A stretch of DNA of 17,645 nucleotides. Source: Inquilinus sp. GTDB taxonomy: Bacteria; Pseudomonadota; Alphaproteobacteria; DSM-16000; Inquilinaceae. The translations under genes were made by a program, and so were the position numbers. The notes below the pieces were generated by a model. The model was not told the DNA's origin. It saw only the letters and a program-made list of their open reading frames with translations, and did no database searches. Below are positions 8,053 through 14,765 of this stretch, piece after piece. The DNA lies in the NCBI GenBank assembly GCA_013003675.1, contig JABDIP010000257.1, positions 1 through 17,645 of the forward strand, written 5' to 3'. Position 1 is the stretch's first letter. Every line of letters starts with the position of its first letter.

Positions 8053-8083
8053 TTGACATCGGCCCGCGCATGATGTACATATT
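8053..8083 (+). promoter_or_regulatory. Putative sigma70-type promoter for the capsid operon
   Basis: A perfect TTGACA (8053-8058) precedes TACATA (8076-8081, 17-bp spacing) or CATATT (8078-8083, 19-bp spacing) in a locally AT-rich patch. It lies about 85 bases ahead of the Bbp19-like gene, exactly where the structural genes resume after the accessory island. The -10 match is only partial. Confidence 0.45.
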
Positions 8084-8168
8084 TTCCTATATTGGATGAA
8101 TGCGGCGGCCGGGACGGGTCGCCGTTTCGCGTTTCAGGGTTCCCCTTCGCTATCGATGAGGTATGCCG

Positions 8169-8414
8169 ATGCTCGACCGGGTTCGGCGGCGGCAGGACTA
8201 TGCCCGCGTGTTCCGCGGCGAGGCCGGCGGCCGGGTGCTGCGCGACCTGATGCGGCGGCATTTCGTGCTGCGTTCGACCCAGGCGGTCGGCGACAGCCAT
8301 GAGAGCGCCTTCAACGAGGGGCGCCGCGCCGTGGTGCTGGACGTGCTGCACACGCTGCGGGTGCGCGAAGACGAGCTGATCCGACAGAGCCTGGAGGGCG
8401 ATGGCAATGAATGA
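8169..8414 (+). CDS. Bbp19-like phage head-module protein
   Basis: A short protein of 81 residues (83 if ATG 8163 is used; GAGG at 8157-8160 fits ATG 8169 better). The pattern DYARVF, G..VLRDLMRRHF, GDSHESAFNEGRRAVVL is that of the Bbp19 domain family, named from Bordetella phage BPP-1, where the gene also sits between portal and scaffold. Its function is unknown. The stop overlaps the start of the scaffold gene, so the two are probably translated together. It has no membrane segment or signal peptide. Confidence 0.75.
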   Translation: MLDRVRRRQDYARVFRGEAGGRVLRDLMRRHFVLRSTQAVGDSHESAFNEGRRAVVLDVLHTLRVREDELIRQSLEGDGNE

Positions 8415-9231
8415 CGCGACCGTCGAATTCGCCGGCGAAGCGGAGGCCGCCCCGGCCGAGCCGACCGCGGCGGGCTGGACCGGCGGCCTGGACGCCGATC
8501 AGGCGGCGCTGGTGGCGGCCAAGGGATGGCAGTCGCCGGCCGACGTGGTCGCCTCCTATCGTCATGCCGAGCGGCATATCGGGCGCGACCCGGCGGCACT
8601 GCTGACGGTGCCGGGGGAGGATGCCGGGGCCGACGAGTGGGAGCGGATCTACGACCGGCTGGGCCGGCCGGAGGACCCTGACGGCTATGGCTTCGACGAG
8701 CGCGAGGGAGCCGACCCGGAAGATGATGCGGCGTTGGCGGGGCTGGCCCACGAGCTGGGCCTCAACCGCGAACAGGCGGCAACCCTGCGCGATCGCCACT
8801 ATGAGGGCGCGGCGCGCGGCAGTGCCGACCGGCTGAGCGCGCTGAAGGACGGCGTTGCCGAGGCGGGGCGGGCACTGCGCGAGCAATGGGGCGCCGGCTT
8901 TGGCGAGCGCGACCGGCTGGCCGGCGAGGCGGCCCGCTTCATCGGACTCGACGCCGCTGACCTGGCGCGCTCCGGCCTGCTGGCCGGCGACACCGGGCTG
9001 CGACTGATGCAGGGACTGGCCAGTCTGGGCGAGATGCTGGCGGAGGACCGGGTCGTCGGTGGCGGCGGCGGCTTTCCGAGCGCCGCCGCCGAGGCGCTCG
9101 GCGAGCTCGACCGACTCAAGCTCGACCAGGGTTTCATGGACGCCTATTTCAGCCGCGACCACGCCGGCCACCGCGCCGCCGTCGACCGCATGCGCCGACT
9201 GGCCGAGGCCGCTTGGCCGGAGCCGCGCTGA
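8401..9231 (+). CDS. Predicted scaffolding protein
   Basis: A 276-residue acidic, Ala/Glu/Asp-rich, largely helical protein directly before the major capsid gene, the usual size and place of T7 gp9-type scaffolds, which guide procapsid assembly and then leave. Visible parts: a disordered acidic N-terminus, WQSPADVVASYRHAERHIG (about 41-59), a segment with the pattern YDRLGRPEDPDGYGF (about 84-98) that is common in scaffold proteins of such phages, a helical middle, and a C-terminal basic helical tail, FMDAYFSRDHAGHRAAVDR through AAWPEPR (245-276). In P22 and T7 it is the C-terminal tail that binds coat protein. ATG 8407 may be the true start, as GGAGGG fits it better. The C-terminal motif is shared with two accessory enzymes. 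Confidence 0.85.
   Translation: MAMNDATVEFAGEAEAAPAEPTAAGWTGGLDADQAALVAAKGWQSPADVVASYRHAERHIGRDPAALLTVPGEDAGADEWERIYDRLGRPEDPDGYGFDEREGADPEDDAALAGLAHELGLNREQAATLRDRHYEGAARGSADRLSALKDGVAEAGRALREQWGAGFGERDRLAGEAARFIGLDAADLARSGLLAGDTGLRLMQGLASLGEMLAEDRVVGGGGGFPSAAAEALGELDRLKLDQGFMDAYFSRDHAGHRAAVDRMRRLAEAAWPEPR
9127..9219 (+). other. Scaffold C-terminal coat-binding-type motif, copy 3
   Basis: Encodes residues 243-273 of the scaffold. Fourteen of 31 positions are identical in all three copies in the window (FM, RDH, GH, AV, RL, AA, P in order). Here it is the last structured element before the stop, matching the position of the coat-binding helix-turn-helix in known scaffolds. Confidence 0.75.
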
Positions 9232-9430
9232 GGGCCCGGCCGACGACACGAGAATTCCGGACAACTCTCCTTCGCCCAAGGCTTCGGAGAGCCTGGTGCA
9301 CGCCCGCAAGTCGGGCCGGTAGAGGCGACCGTCATCGCCAGGACGAGCGTCCCTCCTTCGCGCCTTTCGGCGCTTCGGCGGGGTAACGCCTCCGAGGACC
9401 AGAAGCGATCCAACTCTCGGAGTGAAAACC
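9232..9430 (+). promoter_or_regulatory. Leader of the major capsid gene with several small hairpins
   Basis: This 199-base gap can form short stems: CTCTCC (9265-9270) with GGAGAG (9286-9291), GGACG (9341-9345) with CGTCC (9348-9352), and GCGCC (9360-9364) with GGCGC (9369-9373, loop TTTC). None is followed by a T-run. Possible roles are mRNA processing or stabilisation for high capsid expression; this is speculative. No small gene is evident. Confidence 0.3.
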
Positions 9431-10315
9431 ATGTCTTTTGAGGTCTCCACGGCCTTCGTCCAGCAATACAAGACGAACGTCGAGATGCTGCTGCAACAGC
9501 GCGGCAGCAAGCTGCGCCGGGCGGTGATGTCCGACAGCTATACCGGCAAGGCCGGCAAGGCGGTCGAGCAGATCGGCCCGGTCACGGCGCAGAAGCGCAC
9601 CACGAGGCACGCCGACACGCCGCTGATCAGCACCCCGCACGATGCCCGCTGGGTGTTCCCGACCGACTATGAATGGGCCGACCTGGTCGACGATCAGGAC
9701 AAGTTGAAGATGCTGATCGACCCGACCAGCTCCTATGCCATGAACGGCGCCATGGCGCTGGGCCGGGCGATCGACGACGAGATCGTCCAGGCCGCCTTCG
9801 GCGACGCCAAGACCGGCGAGGACGGCACCCAGGTGACGCCCTTCGATACCGCCGGCCAGCAGGTGCCGGCGGATATCGGCAGTGGCGATAGCGGCATGAC
9901 CGTCGAGAAGCTGCGGGCGGCGAAGCAGATCCTGATGGCGAACGAGGTCGACGTCGACAACGACCCGTTGTTCGTCGCCATGACCGCCCGCCAGCACGAC
10001 GATCTGCTGAGCGAAACCCAGGCAGTCAGCCTGGACTACAACACCAAGCCGGTGCTGGTGGAGGGCCGGATCACCGGGTTCTTTGGCTTCAGTTTCATCC
10101 ATACCGAGCGTCTGGGCATCGACGGCAGCGGCCATCGGCGGCTGATCGCCTGGGCGAAGTCGGGCCTGCATCTCGGCGTGTGGAACGACATCGCGACGCG
10201 GATCGGCGAGCGGGCCGACAAGAGCCACGCCACCCAGGTCTATGTGAAGGGCACCTTCGGCGCCACGCGCGTCGAGGAAGGCAAGGTGGTCGAGGTGCTC
10301 TGCGCCGAGGCGTAG
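9431..10315 (+). CDS. Major capsid protein (BPP-1-like podovirus)
   Basis: A 294-residue protein that builds the icosahedral shell. It begins MSFEVSTAFVQQYKTNVEML, then has the RRAV..D.YTGK......QIGPV region, HADTPLISTPHDARWVFP.DYEWADLVDDQDKLKMLIDP (about 58-98), YAMNGAMALGRAIDDEIVQA and the C-terminal W.KSGLHLGVWNDI.T.I.ERADKSH..QVYVKGTFGATRVEEGKVVEV, all characteristic of capsid proteins of BPP-1-type podoviruses, which have a HK97-derived fold. GGAG at 9419-9422 sits eight bases before ATG 9431; a GTG at 9422 in frame overlaps that site and is not favoured. It directly follows the scaffold gene and precedes the cement protein. Confidence 0.92.
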   Translation: MSFEVSTAFVQQYKTNVEMLLQQRGSKLRRAVMSDSYTGKAGKAVEQIGPVTAQKRTTRHADTPLISTPHDARWVFPTDYEWADLVDDQDKLKMLIDPTSSYAMNGAMALGRAIDDEIVQAAFGDAKTGEDGTQVTPFDTAGQQVPADIGSGDSGMTVEKLRAAKQILMANEVDVDNDPLFVAMTARQHDDLLSETQAVSLDYNTKPVLVEGRITGFFGFSFIHTERLGIDGSGHRRLIAWAKSGLHLGVWNDIATRIGERADKSHATQVYVKGTFGATRVEEGKVVEVLCAEA

Positions 10316-10320
10316 CAGTT

Positions 10321-10390
10321 TTCAGCAAACAGCGATGAGCGTTCAGCGGACAGCGGTCAGTCGTCAGCACATGACCGACCGCTGAAAGCT
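10321..10390 (+). repeat. Degenerate 7-bp tandem repeats between capsid and cement genes
   Basis: Ten heptads fit one register: ttcagca, aacagcg, atgagcg, ttcagcg, gacagcg, gtcagtc, gtcagca, catgacc, gaccgct, gaaagct. The common core is a CAGCG-like stretch with two free positions. The array fills almost the entire gap. Confidence 0.6.
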
Positions 10391-10409
10391 CGAAACCACG
10401 GAGAGACAG

Positions 10410-10850
10410 ATGGCAGCCTTTGATTCCGATCAATACGCGCGATTCCGCGCGGCGCCGCGGCAGGCGGTGCAATCGAACGAGTGGCACGGCCGGGTGCGCC
10501 GGGCCTATTGGAGCTTCACCACCCCGGGCGGCGGGCTCGCGGTGAACGACACCATCAACCTGGCCGAACTGCCGAAGGATGCGCGAATCCTCGGTGGGCG
10601 GACGGTGTTTGGCGCGATGTCGAGCGGTGCCGGTACCGCGACCGTCAGCATCGGCTATGCCGGCGCGGCCAGTCGCTATGCCAGCAACCTCGGCGTCGAC
10701 GCCGCCGGCGAGGCGGATGTCGCCGATACCGCGGCGCTGAATTTCGGCGAGGCGCTGGCCGACAAGCAGACACTGGTCGCCACCGTCGGCGGCGAAGCCT
10801 GGGCCGCAGCCCAGCCCTTCGCCGGCTATGTCGAGTACATGCTCGACTAG
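10410..10850 (+). CDS. Capsid cement/decoration protein (Bbp16-like)
   Basis: A 146-residue, Ala/Gly-rich beta protein. By place (directly after the major capsid gene) and by features such as the N-terminal SDQYARFR, then a beta region with INLAELPKDARILGGRTVFG (about 49-68), GTATVSIGYAG (about 75-85) and the closing E.W....PF.GYVEYMLD, it corresponds to the jelly-roll cement protein that BPP-1 (Bbp16) places on the capsid surface to lock capsomers. GGAG sits at 10399-10402, before ATG 10410. The assignment rests on position and general pattern; a head-fibre or other decoration protein is the alternative. Confidence 0.7.
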   Translation: MAAFDSDQYARFRAAPRQAVQSNEWHGRVRRAYWSFTTPGGGLAVNDTINLAELPKDARILGGRTVFGAMSSGAGTATVSIGYAGAASRYASNLGVDAAGEADVADTAALNFGEALADKQTLVATVGGEAWAAAQPFAGYVEYMLD

Positions 10851-10860
10851 CCTTTGGGTG

Positions 10861-10937
10861 TTAGCCGTTAGCCGTTGGCCGTCACCGATCCGCTGACGGC
10901 CGGCGGCCGACGCCGAGAGCCAACAGCCAACCGCAAA
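10861..10937 (+). repeat. Degenerate 7-bp tandem repeats between cement and tail tubular A genes
   Basis: Eleven heptads in register: ttagccg twice, ttggccg, tcaccga, tccgctg, acggccg, gcggccg, acgccga, gagccaa, cagccaa, ccgcaaa. It ends at the ribosome site of the next gene. Confidence 0.65.
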
Positions 10938-10949
10938 GGGACCCGGCCA

Positions 10950-11519
10950 ATGACTTCTGTCGTCGAGATCGGCAACATCGCGCTGGTCAATCTGGGCGAG
11001 GACACGATTACCTCGTTGTCCGACGCGGTGAAGGCGGCGCGCCTGATCAACCGGCGCTATGCCCCGATCCGTGACGCCGTGTTGCGGGCGCACCCGTGGA
11101 ACTGCGCCACGGCACGGGCGCAACTGGCGGTGACCGACCCGGCCCCGGCCTGGGGCCCGGGGGCGGGCTATCAGCTGCCGAGCGACTGTCTGCGCGTGCT
11201 GCGGCTGGAGGACCGGTCGGCGGCCTGGAAGATCGAGGGGCGGCGGCTGCTGGCCGACGCCTCGGCGCCGCTGAACATCCTCTATACCGCGCGGGTCGCC
11301 GACCCGAACCAGTTCGACCCGCTGCTGGTGGAGGCGATCGCCGCCCGGCTGGCGGCCGACCTCGCCCATCCGATCACCCAGTCGACGACGCTGGTCCAGC
11401 TCATGTGGGACCTCTACCGCCAGAAGCTGATCGAGGCGCGCGGGGTGGATGGCCAGGAGGGCTCCGGCGACGAGCTGTTCGCCGATACCTGGCTGATGGC
11501 ACGGGTGGCAGCGCCTTAG
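10950..11519 (+). CDS. Tail tubular protein A-like (T7 gp11 type)
   Basis: A 189-residue protein that would form the upper ring of the short tail, docking onto the portal. It begins TSVVEIGNIALVNLGEDTIT (residues 2-21), followed by RLINRRYAPIRDAVLRAHPW, the hallmark of this family, with PSDCLRVLRLE in the middle, PLNILYTARVADP.QFDPLLVEAIA and then AARLAADLAHPIT. T7 gp11 is 196 residues. ATG 10950 is preceded by AAAGGGA; an upstream in-frame start would run through the heptad repeats and is rejected. It lies between the cement protein and tail tubular B, the standard order. Confidence 0.88.
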   Translation: MTSVVEIGNIALVNLGEDTITSLSDAVKAARLINRRYAPIRDAVLRAHPWNCATARAQLAVTDPAPAWGPGAGYQLPSDCLRVLRLEDRSAAWKIEGRRLLADASAPLNILYTARVADPNQFDPLLVEAIAARLAADLAHPITQSTTLVQLMWDLYRQKLIEARGVDGQEGSGDELFADTWLMARVAAP

Positions 11520-11520
11520 A

Positions 11521-11625
11521 CGATGCGCGGCGGTTGGCTGTCAGCCACCAGCCGTTAGCTGTCGGCTCTCGGCCGGCGATCGATCGACGGGCTGCGGCCG
11601 GCAGCCAATAGCAAATAGCCGAGCG
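11521..11625 (+). repeat. Degenerate 7-bp tandem repeats between tail tubular A and B genes
   Basis: Fifteen heptads in one register, for example cggcggt, tggctgt, cagccac, cagccgt, tagctgt, cggctct, cggccgg, then ccaatag, caaatag. The cleanest copies have the form YRGCYRT. The run stops just before the GAGGT ribosome site (11633-11637) of the next gene. Confidence 0.65.
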
Positions 11626-11645
11626 CTCAACCGAGGTCGTTACCG

Positions 11646-14060
11646 ATGCCCTATGCGAGCCAACTCCAGACCAACTTCACCGCCGGCGAGATCAGCCCGC
11701 GGCTGTTCGGCCGGGTCGACATCGAGAAATACGGTGCCGGCGCGGCGTCGATCGAGAACATGGTCGTCCTGCCGCATGGCGGGCTGGCGCGGCGGCCCGG
11801 CACCCATTTCGCCGATGCGGTCAAGTTCCCCGACAGGTTCAGCCGGCTGATCCCGCTGGAGCTGTCGCCGACCCTGGCCTATGTGCTGCAATTCGGCAAC
11901 GGCTATATCCGTTTCCATACCGACCACTCCACGGCGATCGACGGCCGCGATTTCGCCAATGGCGGGTTCGATGAGGGGATCGAGGCGTGGACGGATGCGA
12001 GCGAGGGCACCGGCACGCTGACCCATGACCCGGCGAACGGCCGGCTGAACCTGGTCGGGGCCGGACCCGGCAACGCCGCCCGCGCCGAGCAGTCCTTCGC
12101 GGCGGTGTCGGTGCTGCCCTACACGATCAACGTCGACGTCTTCGACGGCGCGGTGACGGTGAAGGTCGGCAGCGTTTCGGGGGGCAATGACATCGCCGAC
12201 GATATACTGCCGGCCGGCCTCGGACGCGTGCTGACGTTCCAGAGCACGGTGTCGCGGACGGTCTATGTAACCTTCGAGAATGCCGGGAACGATACATGGC
12301 AGATCGACAATGTGGGTTTGTCGAGTCCGATCTACGAGATCGATTCGCCCTATGTCGAGGCCGACCTGGAGCGGATCAAGTTCGCCCAGACCTCGACCGC
12401 CCTCTATCTTGCGCACCCGGACTGGGCGCCGCGCCGGCTGCGCCGGCTGGCGGTCAACGAATGGGTGCTGGAGGTGCTGGATTTCGTCGACGGCCCGTAT
12501 CGGGATCCCAACAAGGATGAAACGACGCTGACCCCGGCCGCAGTCTCCGGTCCTTCGGTGACCCTGACCGCCTCGGCCGACGTGTGCGCCCAATCCGACG
12601 ATGGCCGGCTGGTGCGGTTGGACAACGCCGCCGCCGACGCCGATTGGGGATGGGGCATCATCAACGGGGTGACCGATGCGCGCACGGTTACGGTGAATGT
12701 GCGCGAGCCGTTCGCCGGCACGACCGCGACCAGCAAGTGGCGGCTCGGCGCCTGGTCCGACACCACCGGCTGGCCGGCGGCGGTGGCGTTCTTCGAGCAG
12801 CGCCTCGTCTTCGCCAATACCGACACCGAGCCGGATCGCTTCTGGATGTCGAAGACCGGGACTCCGGAGCAGGAGAGGTTCGCGCCGTCCGATTTCGACG
12901 GGACGGTGAATGACGACAACGCCATCACCTATCAGATCGCCGACGACCAGGTGAACGCGATCCATTGGCTGGCCGGCGGCGACGTGCTGGTGGTCGGTAC
13001 CGCGACCGGCGAATACGTGATCCGCGCCGGCGCCAACCAGACCGTCACACCGACCAACATCCAGGTGAAGCGGCAGACCACGCGCGGCTCCGACCCCTAT
13101 GTCCGGCCGGTGCGCATCGACCAGCAGCTGCTGCACCTGCAGCGCGCCGGCCGCAAGCTGCGCAACTTCTTCTTCGACTTCGACGTGAACGGCTATGTCA
13201 GCGACGACATCGGAATCGTCGCCGAGCACATCACCCGCGGGCGCGTGTTCGATCTGGCCTACCAGCAGGAGCCCGACTCGATCGTCTGGGCGGCCCGCGG
13301 CGACGGCGCGCTGTTGGGGCTGACCTATCAGCGCGATCAGCAGGTGATCGGCTGGCACCGCCACCGACTGGGCGGGCTGCTGGGTGCGGCGCCGGCGCAG
13401 GTCGAGAGCATCGCGGTGATCCCGACGCCGGACAACGCCGCCGACGAGTTGTGGCTTGTGGTCGCGCGCACGGTGGATGGCCAGACGCGACGCTATGTCG
13501 AGTATCTGGGGCAGCCCTTCGCCGCCGGCGAGACCCCGCAGGACGAGGCGTTCTTTGTCGATAGCGGGCTGACCTACAATGGCGACCCGGCCCAGATGTT
13601 TGCCGGCTTGGATCACCTGGAAGGCGAGACTGTCTCGGTCCTGGCCGATGGCGCCGTGCATCCGGACGTGACCGTCAGCGGCGGGCAGATCGCCCTGACC
13701 CGCCCGGCGGGCAAGGTGCAGGCGGGCCTCCCCTACGTCTCGGCCGTGCGCATGCTGTCGCCGGAATCCGGCGGCGGGCCAGGTCCGGCGGCGGGCAAGA
13801 CCAAGCGGATCGCCGAGCTGATCCTGGAATTCTACGAGACCCTGGGCGCGCGCTATGGCGCCGAGGAGACGACCCTGGACGTCATCCCGTTTCGCGCCGG
13901 CGGCGACCCGATGGATCTGCCGCCGCCGATCTTCACCGGCTTCAAGAAGGTGTTGTTCCCGCGCGGCTATGGCCGGCGGATCGAGCCGGTCGTCAGCCAG
14001 GACCAGCCCTTGCCGCTGACCCTGCTGACGGCGACCTTCACCTTGCAGACGAACGAGTGA
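11646..14060 (+). CDS. Tail tubular protein B / nozzle-like (T7 gp12 type) with inserted jelly-roll
   Basis: At 804 residues this is near the 794 of T7 gp12, which forms the tail nozzle. The start, QTNFTAGEISPRLFGRVDIE (8-27) and then NMVVLPHGGLARRPGTHFA (38-56), is the signature of this family in podoviruses. After FGNGYIRFHT (83-92) the chain is interrupted at about 103-228 by a separate beta domain (NGGFDEGIEAWTDASEGTG ... AEQSF ... DTWQIDNVGLSS) that resembles carbohydrate-binding modules; the parent domain resumes at YEIDSPYVEADL (230-241). The long remainder is beta-rich and includes TYQIADDQVNAIHWLAGGD and a late HRHRLGGLLGAAP. ATG 11646 follows GAGGT. The insert may help bind glycans on the host surface. 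Confidence 0.88.
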   Translation: MPYASQLQTNFTAGEISPRLFGRVDIEKYGAGAASIENMVVLPHGGLARRPGTHFADAVKFPDRFSRLIPLELSPTLAYVLQFGNGYIRFHTDHSTAIDGRDFANGGFDEGIEAWTDASEGTGTLTHDPANGRLNLVGAGPGNAARAEQSFAAVSVLPYTINVDVFDGAVTVKVGSVSGGNDIADDILPAGLGRVLTFQSTVSRTVYVTFENAGNDTWQIDNVGLSSPIYEIDSPYVEADLERIKFAQTSTALYLAHPDWAPRRLRRLAVNEWVLEVLDFVDGPYRDPNKDETTLTPAAVSGPSVTLTASADVCAQSDDGRLVRLDNAAADADWGWGIINGVTDARTVTVNVREPFAGTTATSKWRLGAWSDTTGWPAAVAFFEQRLVFANTDTEPDRFWMSKTGTPEQERFAPSDFDGTVNDDNAITYQIADDQVNAIHWLAGGDVLVVGTATGEYVIRAGANQTVTPTNIQVKRQTTRGSDPYVRPVRIDQQLLHLQRAGRKLRNFFFDFDVNGYVSDDIGIVAEHITRGRVFDLAYQQEPDSIVWAARGDGALLGLTYQRDQQVIGWHRHRLGGLLGAAPAQVESIAVIPTPDNAADELWLVVARTVDGQTRRYVEYLGQPFAAGETPQDEAFFVDSGLTYNGDPAQMFAGLDHLEGETVSVLADGAVHPDVTVSGGQIALTRPAGKVQAGLPYVSAVRMLSPESGGGPGPAAGKTKRIAELILEFYETLGARYGAEETTLDVIPFRAGGDPMDLPPPIFTGFKKVLFPRGYGRRIEPVVSQDQPLPLTLLTATFTLQTNE

Positions 14061-14063
14061 GCG

Positions 14064-14462
14064 ATGGGACTTGGGAGTATTATCAGTGCGGCGGGAGCCG
14101 TGGTCGGCGCTCTTTCGGGCCTGTCCGCCGGCAACGAGAACGCGCGGCTGGCGGCCTATCAGGCGGAGCGGGAACGCGAACGAACCCGAGTCGAGCTTGA
14201 GCGTCAGCGGCGCTTCGCCCGGCAGGTCGCCGGAACCCAGCAGGTTCAATTCGCCGCCGCCGGCGTGCGCGGCGATTCGGGATCGGCGCTGGACATCCTG
14301 GCCGACACCGCGGCCGACGCCGCCCTCGACGCCAGGCTGATCGAAGCCGGCGGCAGCCTGCGCGAGGCCGCCGCCATGAGCGAGGCCAAGCTGCAACGCA
14401 GCCAGGGGCGCTCGGTATTCGTCGGCGGGCTGTTGAGCGGCGCGGCGGAGTGGCTCGGCTAG
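14064..14462 (+). CDS. T7 gp14-like internal virion protein
   Basis: A 132-residue protein with a Gly/Ala-rich hydrophobic start (GSIISAAGAVVGALSGLSAG, 4-23), a charged coiled-coil-like helix (AERERERTRVELERQRRFA, about 34-52) and the conserved QVQFAAAGVRGDSGSALDIL then DTAADAALDA region. This matches the gp14 family, whose T7 member sits in the capsid core, is ejected at infection and helps form the envelope channel. The start is four bases after the nozzle gene stop. The usual partners gp15 and gp16 do not follow; instead comes a repeat region and the fibre. Its TAG stop is the first part of the downstream palindromic element. Confidence 0.82.
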   Translation: MGLGSIISAAGAVVGALSGLSAGNENARLAAYQAERERERTRVELERQRRFARQVAGTQQVQFAAAGVRGDSGSALDILADTAADAALDARLIEAGGSLREAAAMSEAKLQRSQGRSVFVGGLLSGAAEWLG

Positions 14463-14685
14463 AGCCTGATCGGATTACGCCGAAGCGGCGCAATCCGTGA
14501 ATCAGCCTCTAGTTTGTTGAAATAGATCAAGATTCACGCTTCAGATCAATTCGATCTGAAGCGATCTTGATCTAGCGCCTGACCGGTTCACATCGAATCG
14601 GCGTCAACCGCGACTCAGTTCCAGACTTTTTGAATCGGATCAAGGGTCACGGCTCGGTTCGTTCCGATCCAGGCCGACCTTGATC
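14460..14685 (+). repeat. Two tandem diverged copies of a 113-bp double-hairpin element
   Basis: Unit 1 is 14460-14572 and unit 2 is 14573-14685; TAG starts (14460, 14573) and CTTGATCT ends (14573, 14686) are both 113 apart. In unit 1 the first hairpin pairs CTAGAG (14459-14464) with CTCTAG (14507-14512), CGGATT with AATCCG, and CGCCG with CGGCG, with TGA bulged at 14498-14500. The second pairs AGATCAAGAT (14524-14533) with ATCTTGATCT (14564-14573), and CGCTTCAGATC (14537-14547) with GATCTGAAGCG (14553-14563), with TCA bulged at 14534-14536. Unit 2 keeps GATCAAGG (14638-14645) with CCTTGATC (14678-14685). No T-run follows, so it is not a classical terminator. It looks like an alphaproteobacterial palindromic intergenic repeat. 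Confidence 0.75.
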
Positions 14686-14765
14686 TGCAGGATCGATGCC
14701 ACATGGACATGGCGCGGCGCCACTTCGTGGCGGCACGCGGCATGGTTGGACGGGAGCGAGACGAG

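Noticed and set aside
10321..11625. The short regular repeats as a CRISPR array or attachment site
   Set aside because: Units are 7 bp, degenerate and without spacers; no cas-like gene, integrase or long direct repeat is visible.
11640..14396. A 918-codon open frame on the minus strand opposite the nozzle gene
   Set aside because: It is antisense to two well-supported genes, and its Arg/Gly/His/Ala-rich, low-complexity product is typical of GC-rich codon-position bias.
14524..14573. The strong hairpin as an intrinsic terminator after the gp14-like gene
   Set aside because: It is not followed by a T-run, the same structure recurs 113 bases later, and the pattern fits a palindromic repeat element better; an effect on transcription is still possible.
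14703..14765. An upstream ATG that would add 21 residues to the tail fibre
   Set aside because: The T7-fibre-like domain begins at ATG 14766, which has its own GGGAG site; the extra residues lie directly behind the repeat element and fit no family feature.
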